A stretch of DNA of 64,000 bases. Origin: Aurantiochytrium sp. KH105. Lineage: Eukaryota; Sar; Bigyra; Thraustochytrida; Thraustochytriidae. The notes under the pieces were generated by a model. It made no database searches. It saw nothing but the letters and a program-made list of their open reading frames with translations, and was not told the DNA's origin. Made by a program: the position numbers and the translations under genes. The stretch spans positions 558,001-622,000 of the forward strand of contig BGKB01000004.1 in assembly GCA_003116975.1 (NCBI GenBank), written 5' to 3'. Shown here in pieces: positions 42,070 through 52,200 of this stretch (positions are counted from its first letter, which is position 1; every line of letters starts with the position of its first letter).

Positions 42070-43263
42070 CTTCTCTGGCCGCTTCCCTCCTTCGCGCGGG
42101 CGCCAATTCGCGCGGCCGACGGACTTCGCGCGGCCGTGGCCCCTTTCGTGCTTGCTCGGTGGCTCGGGTTTGTCCTCTTGTCTCCCTCTCCTTCTCTCTC
42201 TCTCTCAGACAGCAGCAACTTGAATGCGCGCAGAAAACCCAAGCAAACGTTCTGCTGCTTTGGCTTGGGCCACCCGCTTGCTCGTTCTCTCGCTCTGCGC
42301 AGGATAAGTTCGACCTTCCGCCAGAACCTCTTTCGCCGGACGAGCCCCGCGCCAGGCCTCGGTCTTCTTCTCCTCGCGCCCCGGCCTCTCCCCGAGCGCG
42401 TTCCTCTCGGGCTTGCTCGGGCCTCGGCTTGGAGTTCAAGAAATCAAATCCAACAATCGCGAGGGATGGAATGCTTGCTCTCGATTTCAAAACGGCGTCG
42501 ACGCCGATCACGCCGCTTCCGCTTCCGCCTCGCGGGCCGCTCGCTCGGCCGCCGCCTCGCTCGCTCGCTGCCGCCGCCCGGAGGCCAGGCCCTGCGCGCG
42601 GTTCTGCGAGTCGCGGCGCGTCTCCGCCTCGAGCGAGGGCGCGCTCCCGATGGAGGTCTGAGTGGTGCGATGCGATGTATGTTTGACGTCTGCCTGCGCG
42701 TTGCTCCGCCTTATCTGCGCTGCGATCCGGCCGCGCAAGTCGGGAATAGCGCGCCGCCCCACTTGTGCGCGCGCCCGCGCAAGTGGACGATGGCGCCATT
42801 CTCGACTTGCGCGCGCGGGCGCCGCGCGCTACGGGGAGAGCTACGGGAAACAATAAGAGCCCCGGCCCGCACCCGTTAGCGCCCTGCCGCGGCGTGCGCA
42901 ACGCGTTTTGGAGCGCGGGGGGGAAGCGTGTGGGACGATTGATCGTCGTCGATGGAATGGAGAATGAAAAGAACAAGGGGATGAACCAGCTGAGCGAGCG
43001 GGTGTAGGCTGCGCGGTGTCGCGAGGAGCTGTTCGGAGCTGTGCTGCGCTAGGCAGAGGATTGTGAAAGCAAAGACACAAGGGTCGGCGGAGAGGTCTGA
43101 GCGTGTAAGACGTGCAAAAGAAATCAGAGAAAAGAACACGTTTGCGAAGCCGCGAGAGGGTTAGGAAAACGGTATAGTGTGAGTGGTCGCAACACGGACT
43201 GAAAAGGCAATAGCTTGACAGCGAGCGCGAACGCAGCAAACGAAAATACGAGACAAGTCGCGA
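42070..43263. other. divergent intergenic region with CACTTGCGC motif cluster
   Basis: Promoters of the J-domain gene (minus) and glyoxalase-fold gene (plus). It holds several copies of the GCGCAAGTG/CACTTGCGC element (42733, 42760, 42777-42788, 42804), two of them facing each other, and a CT-rich tract (~42183-42208). No coding exon. Confidence 0.45.
42777..42788 (+). promoter_or_regulatory. recurrent GCGCAAGTGGAC element
   Basis: Identical to 10512-10523. Inverted or related copies lie within 60 bp on both sides. Candidate transcription-factor site. Confidence 0.35.
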
Positions 43264-44562
43264 ATGTCGGCCCCGGCAGCAGCAAGGCAGCCCGAAGATG
43301 GGTCCATTCTGGCCTTTGTGCGACTCAAGTGCTTTTCTGTTGCGAGGACGACCAAGTTCTACACTTCATGCCTCGGGTTCGACCTCAAGCGCAAAAGCGA
43401 ACTCGAAGACGGGGCGCTCACACTCATCGTGCTCACGCCAAAGACGGACGAATCTACGCCCTTGAACCTTCGATTCGAGTGCGAGAAGTACAAGCAACTG
43501 AAATTTAGCAAGGCCGCAAAGATTCCCATTTGCACCACGAGTCGAGTCAAGCTCGTCTTTTATGTAAGAGATTTACGCTCGGTGATACTTTCTGTGGAGC
43601 GAAGCTCGACAGGCGCCTGGGTTTTCTGCCCTCCGCAACGCCACTCCACCGTTCTCATTGCCATCATTGTCGACCCCAATGGAATTCTCGTCGAGCTCGT
43701 AGAGATGCCCAATGCCCTGCAAAAAGTACCAGCCCACCTTTTAAATCCAGGCGACGCGCGTCTGCCCAATGCCACGCAGGTTCCTATACGCTTCGGGCAT
43801 GCTCTTCTTCGGTCCCCCTCTGCGCTCGAACAGGCGCAGTATTTTGAAGCCCTTTTCAGACCTCGCACAGACACTCGTGTTGCACGAAAGTCTCGGCTAT
43901 CTACCATCGGACCACAGACACGAGGCATTTCCATTGTCGACAAAGAAGATTTTCCTGAACTCTTGGCCACCTATGTATGGATTGGCGCTGGGCCGCGCTC
44001 GCACCACTCGACGCTTTGCTTCATGCACCGCGTCGAGAGGCGGAGTATCGAGGTCCCACGCACGCGCTTTGCTGGCAATGCGCGCGCAGGCGCATCGATT
44101 GCGAGCAGCTTCAAGTCCAAAGCAGCAAGCGATCCCGAATCGGAAGACAGCTCCTTCACAGCGCGCAAAGATGCTGCCAAAAGCGCTTTTCAATTCCTCA
44201 TGGAAACAAAGTCCGCCGAGGAAATTGACCCCTTTCTCGGTCTTGGCATCATGGTCAGCGACCTCGACGAGACGCGTGCTCGCCTCCAGCGTCACACGCG
44301 ATACCCCGTCAAATTCTACGATGAACCGCACGAGGACGAGGCAGTTGGTCGCCTTTGCTCCTTTGCAGATGAGCATGGCGTCTTGGTTCATCTGATTGAC
44401 AGTCAGTCTGCTTTTCTCATTGACAACCCCAAGGATCAGCCCTTTGCGGGACGTAGACGTCGTGATTCACTTGCCATGGCTGCGCGATCGAGCTCGCGGC
44501 TTGCGGATCAGTCTGACATTGGCAGATTCCGTGCTCTCGATGCGCGTCGGGCGCAAGTATAA
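43264..44562 (+). CDS. two-domain VOC (glyoxalase/bleomycin-resistance fold) protein
   Basis: 432 residues. The first module (~15-150) starts ILAFVRLKCFSVARTTKFYTSCLGFDLKRKSE and ends ...VLIAIIVDPNGILVELVEMP, the classical betaalphabetabetabeta VOC pattern of an entry helix with FYxxxLGF and an exit DPxGxxVELVE. The second module (~175-385) starts IRFGHALLRSPSALEQAQYFEALF, has a long insertion (~250-310), and ends FYDEPHEDEAVGRLCSFADEHGVLVHLID. Glyoxalase I metal ligands (His/Glu pairs) are only partly evident (VELVE in module 1, HLID in module 2), so substrate and metal remain open. The C-terminal ~45 residues are basic (GRRRRDSLAMAARSSSRL). Enzymatic role unknown. Confidence 0.75.
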   Translation: MSAPAAARQPEDGSILAFVRLKCFSVARTTKFYTSCLGFDLKRKSELEDGALTLIVLTPKTDESTPLNLRFECEKYKQLKFSKAAKIPICTTSRVKLVFYVRDLRSVILSVERSSTGAWVFCPPQRHSTVLIAIIVDPNGILVELVEMPNALQKVPAHLLNPGDARLPNATQVPIRFGHALLRSPSALEQAQYFEALFRPRTDTRVARKSRLSTIGPQTRGISIVDKEDFPELLATYVWIGAGPRSHHSTLCFMHRVERRSIEVPRTRFAGNARAGASIASSFKSKAASDPESEDSSFTARKDAAKSAFQFLMETKSAEEIDPFLGLGIMVSDLDETRARLQRHTRYPVKFYDEPHEDEAVGRLCSFADEHGVLVHLIDSQSAFLIDNPKDQPFAGRRRRDSLAMAARSSSRLADQSDIGRFRALDARRAQV

Positions 44563-44896
44563 CCCCAAAAAATCAGCCACGAATTGCATCGATTATTTGT
44601 GCATGAAGATTTTGCAAGATCGTGTGGCGTTCGTTATCAAGCACGCAGTGATTGATTTCGTCTAGAGCAGTAGGCTCTGCTCAAGTGTAGCAATGGCGTT
44701 CTCATGCTGCGGTCTCATCGAGCACATCATGTCAACCTGAAAGGTCTGGGCCCAAGGAACTTGCTGCCTGTGAGCATCATTTGCAGAACGCGGGACTCTG
44801 TCCATCTGTCCCCTTCGCGGTGGTTAAGCATAACGCGATCGCCGTACGCGCGGTCGATCAATCGATCGGTGGATCAATCGCCTAACCATCACATTG
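44563..44896 (+). other. short intergenic region before DNA ligase
   Basis: 3' flank of the VOC gene and promoter of the ligase gene. It contains a run of GATCAATCGATC-type palindromes (~44854-44880) immediately before the first ligase ATG. Confidence 0.4.
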
Positions 44897-47800
44897 ATGC
44901 TCGCGCGCACGTTGCGGGGCACAGCGCGCGGAATCCGGGTCGTGCGCGCGCGCGGCCTGTCGCAGACGCTCCCTGGCGCAGCGCTCGCCCCTTCGCGAAG
45001 GCCCGCGGCGCTCGTGGCGCATCCGCTCGTGCTGGCGCAGCCGCGGCTTCAAGCGCGCCAAGAGCTCGCGCTCGCCATGGACATTCGCAGCTTCTTCGGC
45101 AGCAAGTCCAGCGCCGCGCGGGGCGGCGCCGGCGCCGGCGGAGGCGCTCGCGGCGCCAGCACCGCCGCCAAGAGCGACAAGAAAAGGGCCGCGGCTGAGG
45201 CCGCAGAGGAAGGTGCGCAGGATGGCGAACAGCTAGACGTTGGCGCCGCCGCCGCCGCCACAACGAAGAAGACGACGAAGAAGAAGAAGCTCGTGCGCAA
45301 GAAACGCAGCAACAGCAGCGCAAGCGAGAGCAGCGCAAGCAGCGCAAGCAGCGCCGACGTGCCCTCTTCACCCAAAGGCAAGGGCGCAAAGGAAAAGAAA
45401 CGCAAGAGAATCGTCTCCGACGCCGAGAGTGACACCGAGGTCAAGCCCACAAAGGTGCTCGTCACAGAGGACAGCAAGGCCGGGAATGGTAAGCGTGTCC
45501 AAGTGAGCGAAACAACAACCTCTGCTTCCAAGACCAAATCGTCTGCAAAGGAGAAGACCAAAGCAAAGACCACCAAAAGTGCAAACGCAGCGGCAGCAGC
45601 AGCATCATCAGCATCATCATCATCTTCAAGCGCATCTGCCTCAACCACTACAAAGAAGTCCTCGTCAANCCGAGGTCAAGCCCACAAAGGTGCTCGTCAC
45701 AGAGGACAGCAAGGCCGGGAATGGTAAGCGTGTCCAAGTGAGCGAAACAACAACCTCTGCTTCCAAGACCAAATCGTCTGCAAAGGAGAAGACCAAAGCA
45801 AAGACCACCAAAAGTGCAAACGCAGCGGCAGCAGCAGCATCATCAGCATCATCATCATCTTCAAGCGCATCTGCCTCAACCACTACAAAGAAGTCCTCGT
45901 CAATTCAGCCGGGTCCTTCCGTCGCGGCTGTTAATGGAGATGTTCCGTACCAGTGGGTCTCTGAGGCTTTTGACAAGATCGAAGCGACAACCAAACGGCT
46001 CGAGATCCAGCGCATTCTCTGTGATCTCTTTGTCAAAGTGCTCGACACCTCGCAAGCGGCTCTATTGCCCTGCGTATACATTTGCTCCGGCCAGGTCGCC
46101 CCTGCCTTCCATGGCATCGAAATTGGCGTTGGAGACGCTCTTCTCATGAAGGCAATTGCAAACTCGACCGGCCGAACCAAAGCCTCCATCTCAAACAAAT
46201 ACGAGGAACTCGGTGATCTCGGCACCGTCGCCATGGTTTGCAAAAAGTCGCAAAACACGCTCTTTGGTTCGAAACCCAAATCGCTTGCAATCGACCACGT
46301 TCTGACACAGATGCGCAAGGTCGCAGATATTGGCGCACAGGACGCAAAAGAGAAAATCATTCTCAAAATGCTCTCCTCGGCCAAGGGTACCGAAGCCAAA
46401 TACCTTGTCCGCTTCCTTCAGGGCAAGCTGCGCATTGGCCTCGCCGAGCAAACCGTTGTCATTTCCCTGGCGCACGCTCTTTGCGAATTTCACTACAAGC
46501 AACAGCTGGCAGCCCTCGGAAACCCCAGTGGCAGCAGGGACGAGGAGCGTGATGAGGACGAAGAAATGGATGAGGACGAGGACGACAAGCAGACTAAGCG
46601 GATCAAGTGGAATCCTACTGACGCCAAGGTCCGCGAAGACGCTGTCGCAACGCTCAAGCAAGTGCAGTGCGAGCTACCAATTTATGATGAAATCCTCGAG
46701 GTCTGTCTCAAGCCCACCAAACCAAACGAAATGTGGTACAAAATCTTGCGCAACGAATGCCACATTCGCGCTGGCGTCCCACTCAAGCCCATGCTTGCCA
46801 AGCCGACCAACGGAGTAAGCGTTGTGCTCGACCGATTCTCGGACCGCGCCTTTTCTTGCGAATACAAATACGATGGAGAACGCGCCCAGATCCACATGGT
46901 CACCAAGGACGACGGGAAAACGCCAGAGGTCAAGGTGTATAGCCGTAATTCAGAGGACAACACCGCAAAGTACCCCGACATTGTCCAGGACATTCTCGCC
47001 GCTTTCAAAACGGAGGGCGACGACGCAGTCTCCAGCTTCATCATGGACGCTGAGGCCGTGGCCTACGACGTGAACCAAGCAACTTTGCTTCCTTTTCAGA
47101 TTCTCAGCACCCGCGCCCGCAAGGATGTCAACATTGAGGATGTCAAGGTCAAGGTCATCGTTTGCGCCTTTGACCTTCTCTTCTTGAATGGCGAGTCGCT
47201 TCTGGAGCGCCCGCTTGAAGAGCGCCGGGCTCTCCTTCGCAAGCACTTTCAACCCGTCGAGCACAAGTTCCGCTTTGCCGTCTCAATGGATGGCAACGAC
47301 ACCGAAGAAATCGAAGCCTTTCTCAACAAGGCCGTCGAGGACAAGTGCGAAGGCCTCATGGTGAAGGCGCTTCAGGGGCCCGAGTCTTTCTACCAGCCTG
47401 CTCGTCGCAGTCTCAACTGGCTCAAGCTGAAAAAGGACTATCTCAACAACCTCGCCGACTCGTTGGACCTTGTGCCTATCGGCGCATTCCACGGTCGTGG
47501 AAAGCGAACTGGCGTCTTTGGTGCCTACGTTCTTGCTTGCTATGACCCAGATCTGGAGTGCTTCCAGAGCATCACAAAGATTGGAACTGGTTTCTCGGAT
47601 GAGGCGCTCAAGGAGTTCACGGAGCTTCTCAAGAAATCCGTCATTGACGACATGCCCTCTTCCTACGATTGCGATCTCGCGCCTGACGTCTGGTTCAGCC
47701 CTTCGCATGTTTGGGAGGTTCGCGCGGCGGATCTCTCTATTTCGCCTCTGCATCGCGCTGCAGTCGGCAAAGTGGACGCCAGCAAGGGCATTGCGCTTCG

Positions 47801-47933
47801 CTTCCCGCGCTTTCTTCGCATCCGGGAGGACAAGACCGCCGAAGATGCCACCAGTGCTGCTCAGGTCGCAGACATGTACCAGAGCCAGAGCCTCGCCTCG
47901 GGCAGTAAGGTCAATGCCGAGGAGGACATGTGA
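44897..47933 (+). CDS. LIG1: ATP-dependent DNA ligase I, interrupted by an assembly-type duplication
   Basis: Once the 234-bp repeat and the N are collapsed (skip 45669-45903), one frame runs from ATG 44897 to the stop at 47933: 933 residues, against 919 for human LIG1. The first 60 residues are Arg/Ala/Leu-rich without acidic residues up to ~55, like a mitochondrial presequence. Met61 begins MDIRSFFGSK, a PIP-box-like PCNA-binding motif at the start of nuclear ligase I. A Lys/Ser/Glu-rich disordered region follows, then the DNA-binding domain. The adenylation domain has the catalytic Lys (K579) in EYKYDGERAQIH, IMDAEAVAYD (motif III), EGLMVKAL (IV) and LNWLKLKKDY (V), and the OB domain ends RFPRFLRIREDKTAEDATS (VI). 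It joins Okazaki fragments and probably mitochondrial DNA nicks. As written, the frame stops at 45727. Confidence 0.95.
45074..45080 (+). promoter_or_regulatory. internal strong-context ATG (nuclear ligase start)
   Basis: GCCATGG is an optimal initiation context and opens directly on the PIP box MDIRSFFG. The upstream ATG at 44897 has a weak context (T at -3, C at +4). Leaky scanning would yield a 933-residue mitochondrial and an 873-residue nuclear protein, as known for yeast CDC9. Confidence 0.65.
45435..45668 (+). repeat. 234-bp perfect direct repeat, copy 1
   Basis: Identical base for base to 45670-45903, separated by a single N at 45669. It lies in the Lys/Ser-rich linker of DNA ligase I. 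Confidence 0.95.
45669..45669. other. single-N scaffold join
   Basis: The only ambiguous base in the window. It sits exactly between the two 234-bp copies, as expected when two contigs with overlapping ends were abutted without merging. Confidence 0.9.
45670..45903 (+). repeat. 234-bp perfect direct repeat, copy 2
   Basis: Second identical copy, continuing directly into the ligase DNA-binding domain. The offset of 235 bases is not a multiple of three, so the two copies are read in different frames unless merged. Confidence 0.95.
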
Positions 47934-48081
47934 GCTGTGGCGCCAGGGCACACCACACAACGTCCTTTCGAAAGAAGGAGTAACCGGGTTGGTTGGCCAT
48001 TCCTAGCATTTCTTTTCTTACCTTTACTTTGCTTTTCCTCTCATTAAGAACCATCTCTGACTTATCATATTCCGCCATGAT

Positions 48082-48084
<3 letters not shown>

Positions 48085-48116
<32 letters not shown>
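48085..48116 (+). repeat. GGCT tetranucleotide repeat
   Basis: About eight tandem GGCT units in the 3' flank between ligase and ATP23. The same unit recurs near 9180, 30362 and elsewhere. Confidence 0.85.
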
Positions 48117-48181
48117 CGTTCATATAAGCAAGCGATTGAACGAACAAGAACACCAGGTCAAAAAAAAAGGATAAATCTCAA

Positions 48182-48871
48182 TCAGTAGAATTTGCCAATA
48201 AAAGGTGCGCGGTCTGCAATGCACTTGTCAAAAACCTTGTCTACAGCAGCCTTGGCAATGTCCTTGCAATGCTCGTGACCCGCAATTGACAACTCTGCGC
48301 GTCTTCGAATGCAGCGTTCGCCCTGACCCTTGATGGAAAACTGCCCGCGACCCATCTCAGCTTTCATCGTGCAGTCTCCGGAGAGGTTGGCAGCACGAAT
48401 CTCAGTGCATGCCAAATGAAGGCAATTTTGCCAGTCAAGCTTGGCCCGGCAGTGGTCATAGGCATGAATCAGCTCGTGAGCCGCTGTTCGCTCCACGTGT
48501 GCCGAAGAGACGCTAAACTTTTCAATGTTGTCCTCGCACAAGAGCACATGGCCCTTGTCGCTCTCGTTCGCGGGTGAAAAGGCACCAATGATGCCCTCAT
48601 TCTCACACGGTCTACAACGAAAGAATTCTGGCAAAGGAACGTCGCAGCCTAGCTTCTCCATGCCCTCGCGGACGATCTTTACCTTTTCGCTCGTCATCGC
48701 CTTGTCGCGGTACCCCTCGCACGTGCTTCGCGCCGCGCTGGTGCTTGCGCCACCACTCATGTCTTGCTTCGGTCCCGCTGCCTCTTGTGCTTGCTGTTCC
48801 GAGACCGGCGACTCCGAGGCTGGCGTCGAGGAGGCCGGGGCCGCGGGGCCTGTCTCGCTTGCGTCGCTCAT
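48182..48871 (-). CDS. ATP23: mitochondrial inner-membrane peptidase ATP23 (M76)
   Basis: 229 residues from the first ATG at 48871. The Ser/Ala/Glu-rich N-terminus (~1-48) is variable. The conserved core includes FRCRPCENEGIIGAFSP (~84-100), VLLCEDNI (family I.LC.N) and the metalloprotease motif at 132-136 in ERTAAHELIHAYDHCR, a near-exact match to the ATP23 family signature. Then come CTEIRAANLSGDC (family ACSEIRAANLSGDC) and GHEHCKDIAKAAVDKVFDKCIADRAPF. The many Cys (at least nine) fit the intermembrane-space location and MIA40-dependent import, so the lack of a presequence is expected. In yeast ATP23 processes Atp6 and assists F1Fo assembly, and also degrades Ups1. The gene is convergent with DNA ligase I. 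Confidence 0.95.
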   Translation of the reverse strand: MSDASETGPAAPASSTPASESPVSEQQAQEAAGPKQDMSGGASTSAARSTCEGYRDKAMTSEKVKIVREGMEKLGCDVPLPEFFRCRPCENEGIIGAFSPANESDKGHVLLCEDNIEKFSVSSAHVERTAAHELIHAYDHCRAKLDWQNCLHLACTEIRAANLSGDCTMKAEMGRGQFSIKGQGERCIRRRAELSIAGHEHCKDIAKAAVDKVFDKCIADRAPFIGKFY

Positions 48872-49232
48872 CTTGCGCCAAACTTGCGCACGTGCCACGA
48901 TGCAAGAGCGATTTGGCTGCGCAGGGGCGTAAAAAGGCTGGCTGGGCGAATCGCGCCTTTTTTCTTTTCTTTTCTTTTCCTTTCTTTTTCCTCTTGCAAG
49001 TTCTTTCACCTCGTCAATGTTGTTTGTTGGTCATGAACCCAACGAGACGACTGTGGAAGAAGCGAAGAAGCATAACATGACATTACATGACATGACATCA
49101 AGGGACAAAATCGCGGCGGCCAGTGGTAGTAGTAGTAGTAGTAGTAGTATACGCACACAAGCAAGAAAAAGAACACATCCAAACAAAGATGACGCAGAGT
49201 CAAACGTTATGCGCATCGAAAAGCAAAAGAAT
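48872..49232. other. intergenic region with AGT trinucleotide run
   Basis: ATP23 5' flank and 3' flank of the pseudokinase gene. It holds a T-rich tract (48958-48990) and a GTA/AGT run (~49125-49150). No gene. Confidence 0.45.
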
Positions 49233-52200
49233 TTAGCGCTCGTCTGGACCGGAAACAGCAGAAGGCCCCGACGCAGATGACGACGAGGACAACGAGGACG
49301 AAGAACGGTCAAAGGCACTCGGGAGAGCCTGCACGGCCACCTCGAGATTCGGATCTGCAAACGAAGGGGGTTCCGAACCAACAGCAACGCCACTGACTGC
49401 CGACAACGTGCGTTGCACGAGCTGGGCGGCCATGTTCAGTTCGTTATGCAGGCCCTGCGGCATTGACCATGTCGAATCGCCCTGGAGAGCAGCGTCGCCA
49501 AGATCCTTGAGCACACGCGCGTGGTCCCATGTTTCCACAAGCTTTTGCACAGTCGAAGAGAAAGCGTCTGTCCGCGCATGCACAGTCACATCCGTGCCTT
49601 CAGAAGCGGCAGTGGACTTGGCACCATCAGTTGAGTCTGTCGACGATCCAGCCTCCAATGGTGCCTCGAGTGACGCAAGCAGCGACGAGTCCTGAAGGGT
49701 GCTGATGCTGATAGCCATCTCAATGGCCTCGTCCATGGCAGCTGTATCGAAAATATGCACAGTGTCGCCAATAAGAGGTTCAAGATGCTTGAGAAAGAGC
49801 TCTCTTGCACGACGCACATCTGCGGTCGAAGCTTGCTCGGAGCCCTCGTCGCCTTCGCTTGGCAGTGGCCCAAAGACAACGACCACGGGCTTGCCGCACA
49901 CCGCATGAGCGATGGCTCGAACCATGCCCGAATAGGCCCGCGCATCGGAGGGAAAGGCGTAAAAGAGAACCGAAGACGTGAGCTCGAGAGTGACAAGACG
50001 TTCCAAAAAGTGGCTCACATTCTCCGCGTCGTCATGGCGCGCCCAAGCCAGCAGCAATTCGGATGGTTTGGTGGCGAGCCAGCTCACAATGACCTGAGAG
50101 GCTGTCTGCGCGTCGCCGTCGCTTTCAAATGGGCACCCTACAAAAACGTCATACCGCGTCTCGAACGTCCGATGCGGCTCGCGTTTGCGACCAAAGGATG
50201 CAATACTGTATAGCACAGGGTCGCCCTGCTCGTGAAGAATGATGGCGCCTTGCCGCGCAAGCAAGACGTACATGAGCGCCAGACGGCCGAGAACCACCTC
50301 GGCAAACCCGGCGCGGCTAATCTTCTCCCCCTTTGCATCGTGCATGTGTTCATTGGGACGAGCAGAAAGCACAAAGAGGTCCGCATCCTCCTTGAGGGCT
50401 GCGCTGAGATCAAAGAGGATCTCAAGACCATCCGAATCAGCGTCGAGGACAACAACTCGAGGCACGCGCGTTTGCAGCATCACGTCCAGGAGTCCTCGCT
50501 CTGCAAGCGCCTCTGCAGACAGGCCAATAATGCCCTGTCGCCAGAGGATCTTCGACAGATAAACTTCCCAGTCACTCGGAGAAGACTTGCCCGGGACCTG
50601 CCCAGTTACAAGCGCCACATGCCACGTGAGCTCCATTATTGCTGACTCCATGACGCTGGAAGGCTTGGCTTCGACCTCGGAGGCGCCAGCAGGCTGTTTG
50701 GCAGAGAGGTCGCGCTGCAAGAGCTCCTGCAAAAGGTTTTCCGCCTCCGCATGTATACGTGTCATATCGACTTCGACGTTGTTGTATGCGGGCGCATTTG
50801 TCAGACCGGGACCCCAGAGGGTGGCCAAGAGACGGCGCACGTGATCTGGGGATAACGAAGTGAGCTGATGCGCAAAGCGATCGACCTTGGCTTCCGCGGT
50901 AGGCACTTGGCCATCCAGCGAAGCCTGCTTCACACAAGACGTGAGAACTGCGACCTCATGGCGAACAATGAGCCGCTCGAGTCGGTTATTTGCACGCGCC
51001 TTCGAAATCGGTGTCTCCATGTCGGTAGGGTCGTCGTGTAGTTTGCCCTCGTCCGGATCCATAAGCACGAGTGTTCCATCGCCCCTTTCAACGCTGAATG
51101 GCTGGTAGTCTACATACTCGTGCAAGAAGTCATCCAATAACAGATCGTCGCAACGTGGACGCTCTTCGCGCAGCGAGAGGATGCACCGACCCACAAACTT
51201 GCGAAAAGCTTGAGTAACTACGTCTTGGTCCAAATTTGGGGTCATCGAGTAGCTCGCGGCGTACTCGCGGGCCTGCTCAAAGGTGGTAATGTGCGTGAGC
51301 GGCGCCTGTCCGCTCGCGCAAGCCCAAAGACACATTCCAAGGGACCATATATCTCCGCGAGGGTCTCGGGCGTTGCCGAGAAGAACCTCGGGTGCCACAA
51401 AGCCAATCTCGGTTGTTTCTTCGCGCCAAATCTCCTCCATACGTACTGCGGTCGCGCTCGGAGACACGTGCAGGCCTGACAAATGGACGTTGCCTGCGCG
51501 GTCAAGCAGAATGTTCCGCGGACAAAGCGCGCCGTGCGACTGACCAAAGCGATGCAGCCATCCGAGACCTTGCAGTACGCCCCAAGCGACCCGCGCAAGA
51601 AAATGCGGCTCAACGCAGCCTCCGCGGTCAAGAATATCTTGAAGGGACACGCCATTGACGTAATCGAGCAAGACGGAGCCCTTGCCGGCTGAGGACTCTG
51701 GAGAGCCGGCGCTCTGTGGCGCTGCGCGACGAAAGCTGTGCGGCATGCAGAGACCAGGACACTTGGCAAAACGTTCTCGCAGTTCACGACAATGGTGCAC
51801 GACCTGGCTCGCCTTGTCATGATGGAGTCCTCTGCTGTTGCCACTACTGTCGATCGAGTCGGCACGCAAAAGAGGCTCAATCCGCCAAATTTCGAGAGTG
51901 CGGAGGTCCACAGCATTTTGTTTACGGAAGGCAAGCCCCGGGCCTTCAAAGATATTTGACCTCACGACCTCTGCTGTTGACGAGACGGCCGCGGTCGATG
52001 CAATGTCTTGGAGAACGCAAAGATTGACCTGGAGTTTAAGTCTTTCCTTGCCGAGCATTCGCGCCCGCCGTCTGCTGCGCACAGCCGCAGGCGTGCAAAG
52101 AGGGAGATTTGCTGAAGCGAGACCCTCTTGCGGAGAGAAGAATCGCACAGGCTCGAACTGCTGGCGCGTTGCAAGAATGAGTTTCTTGATTCGTTGCGCC

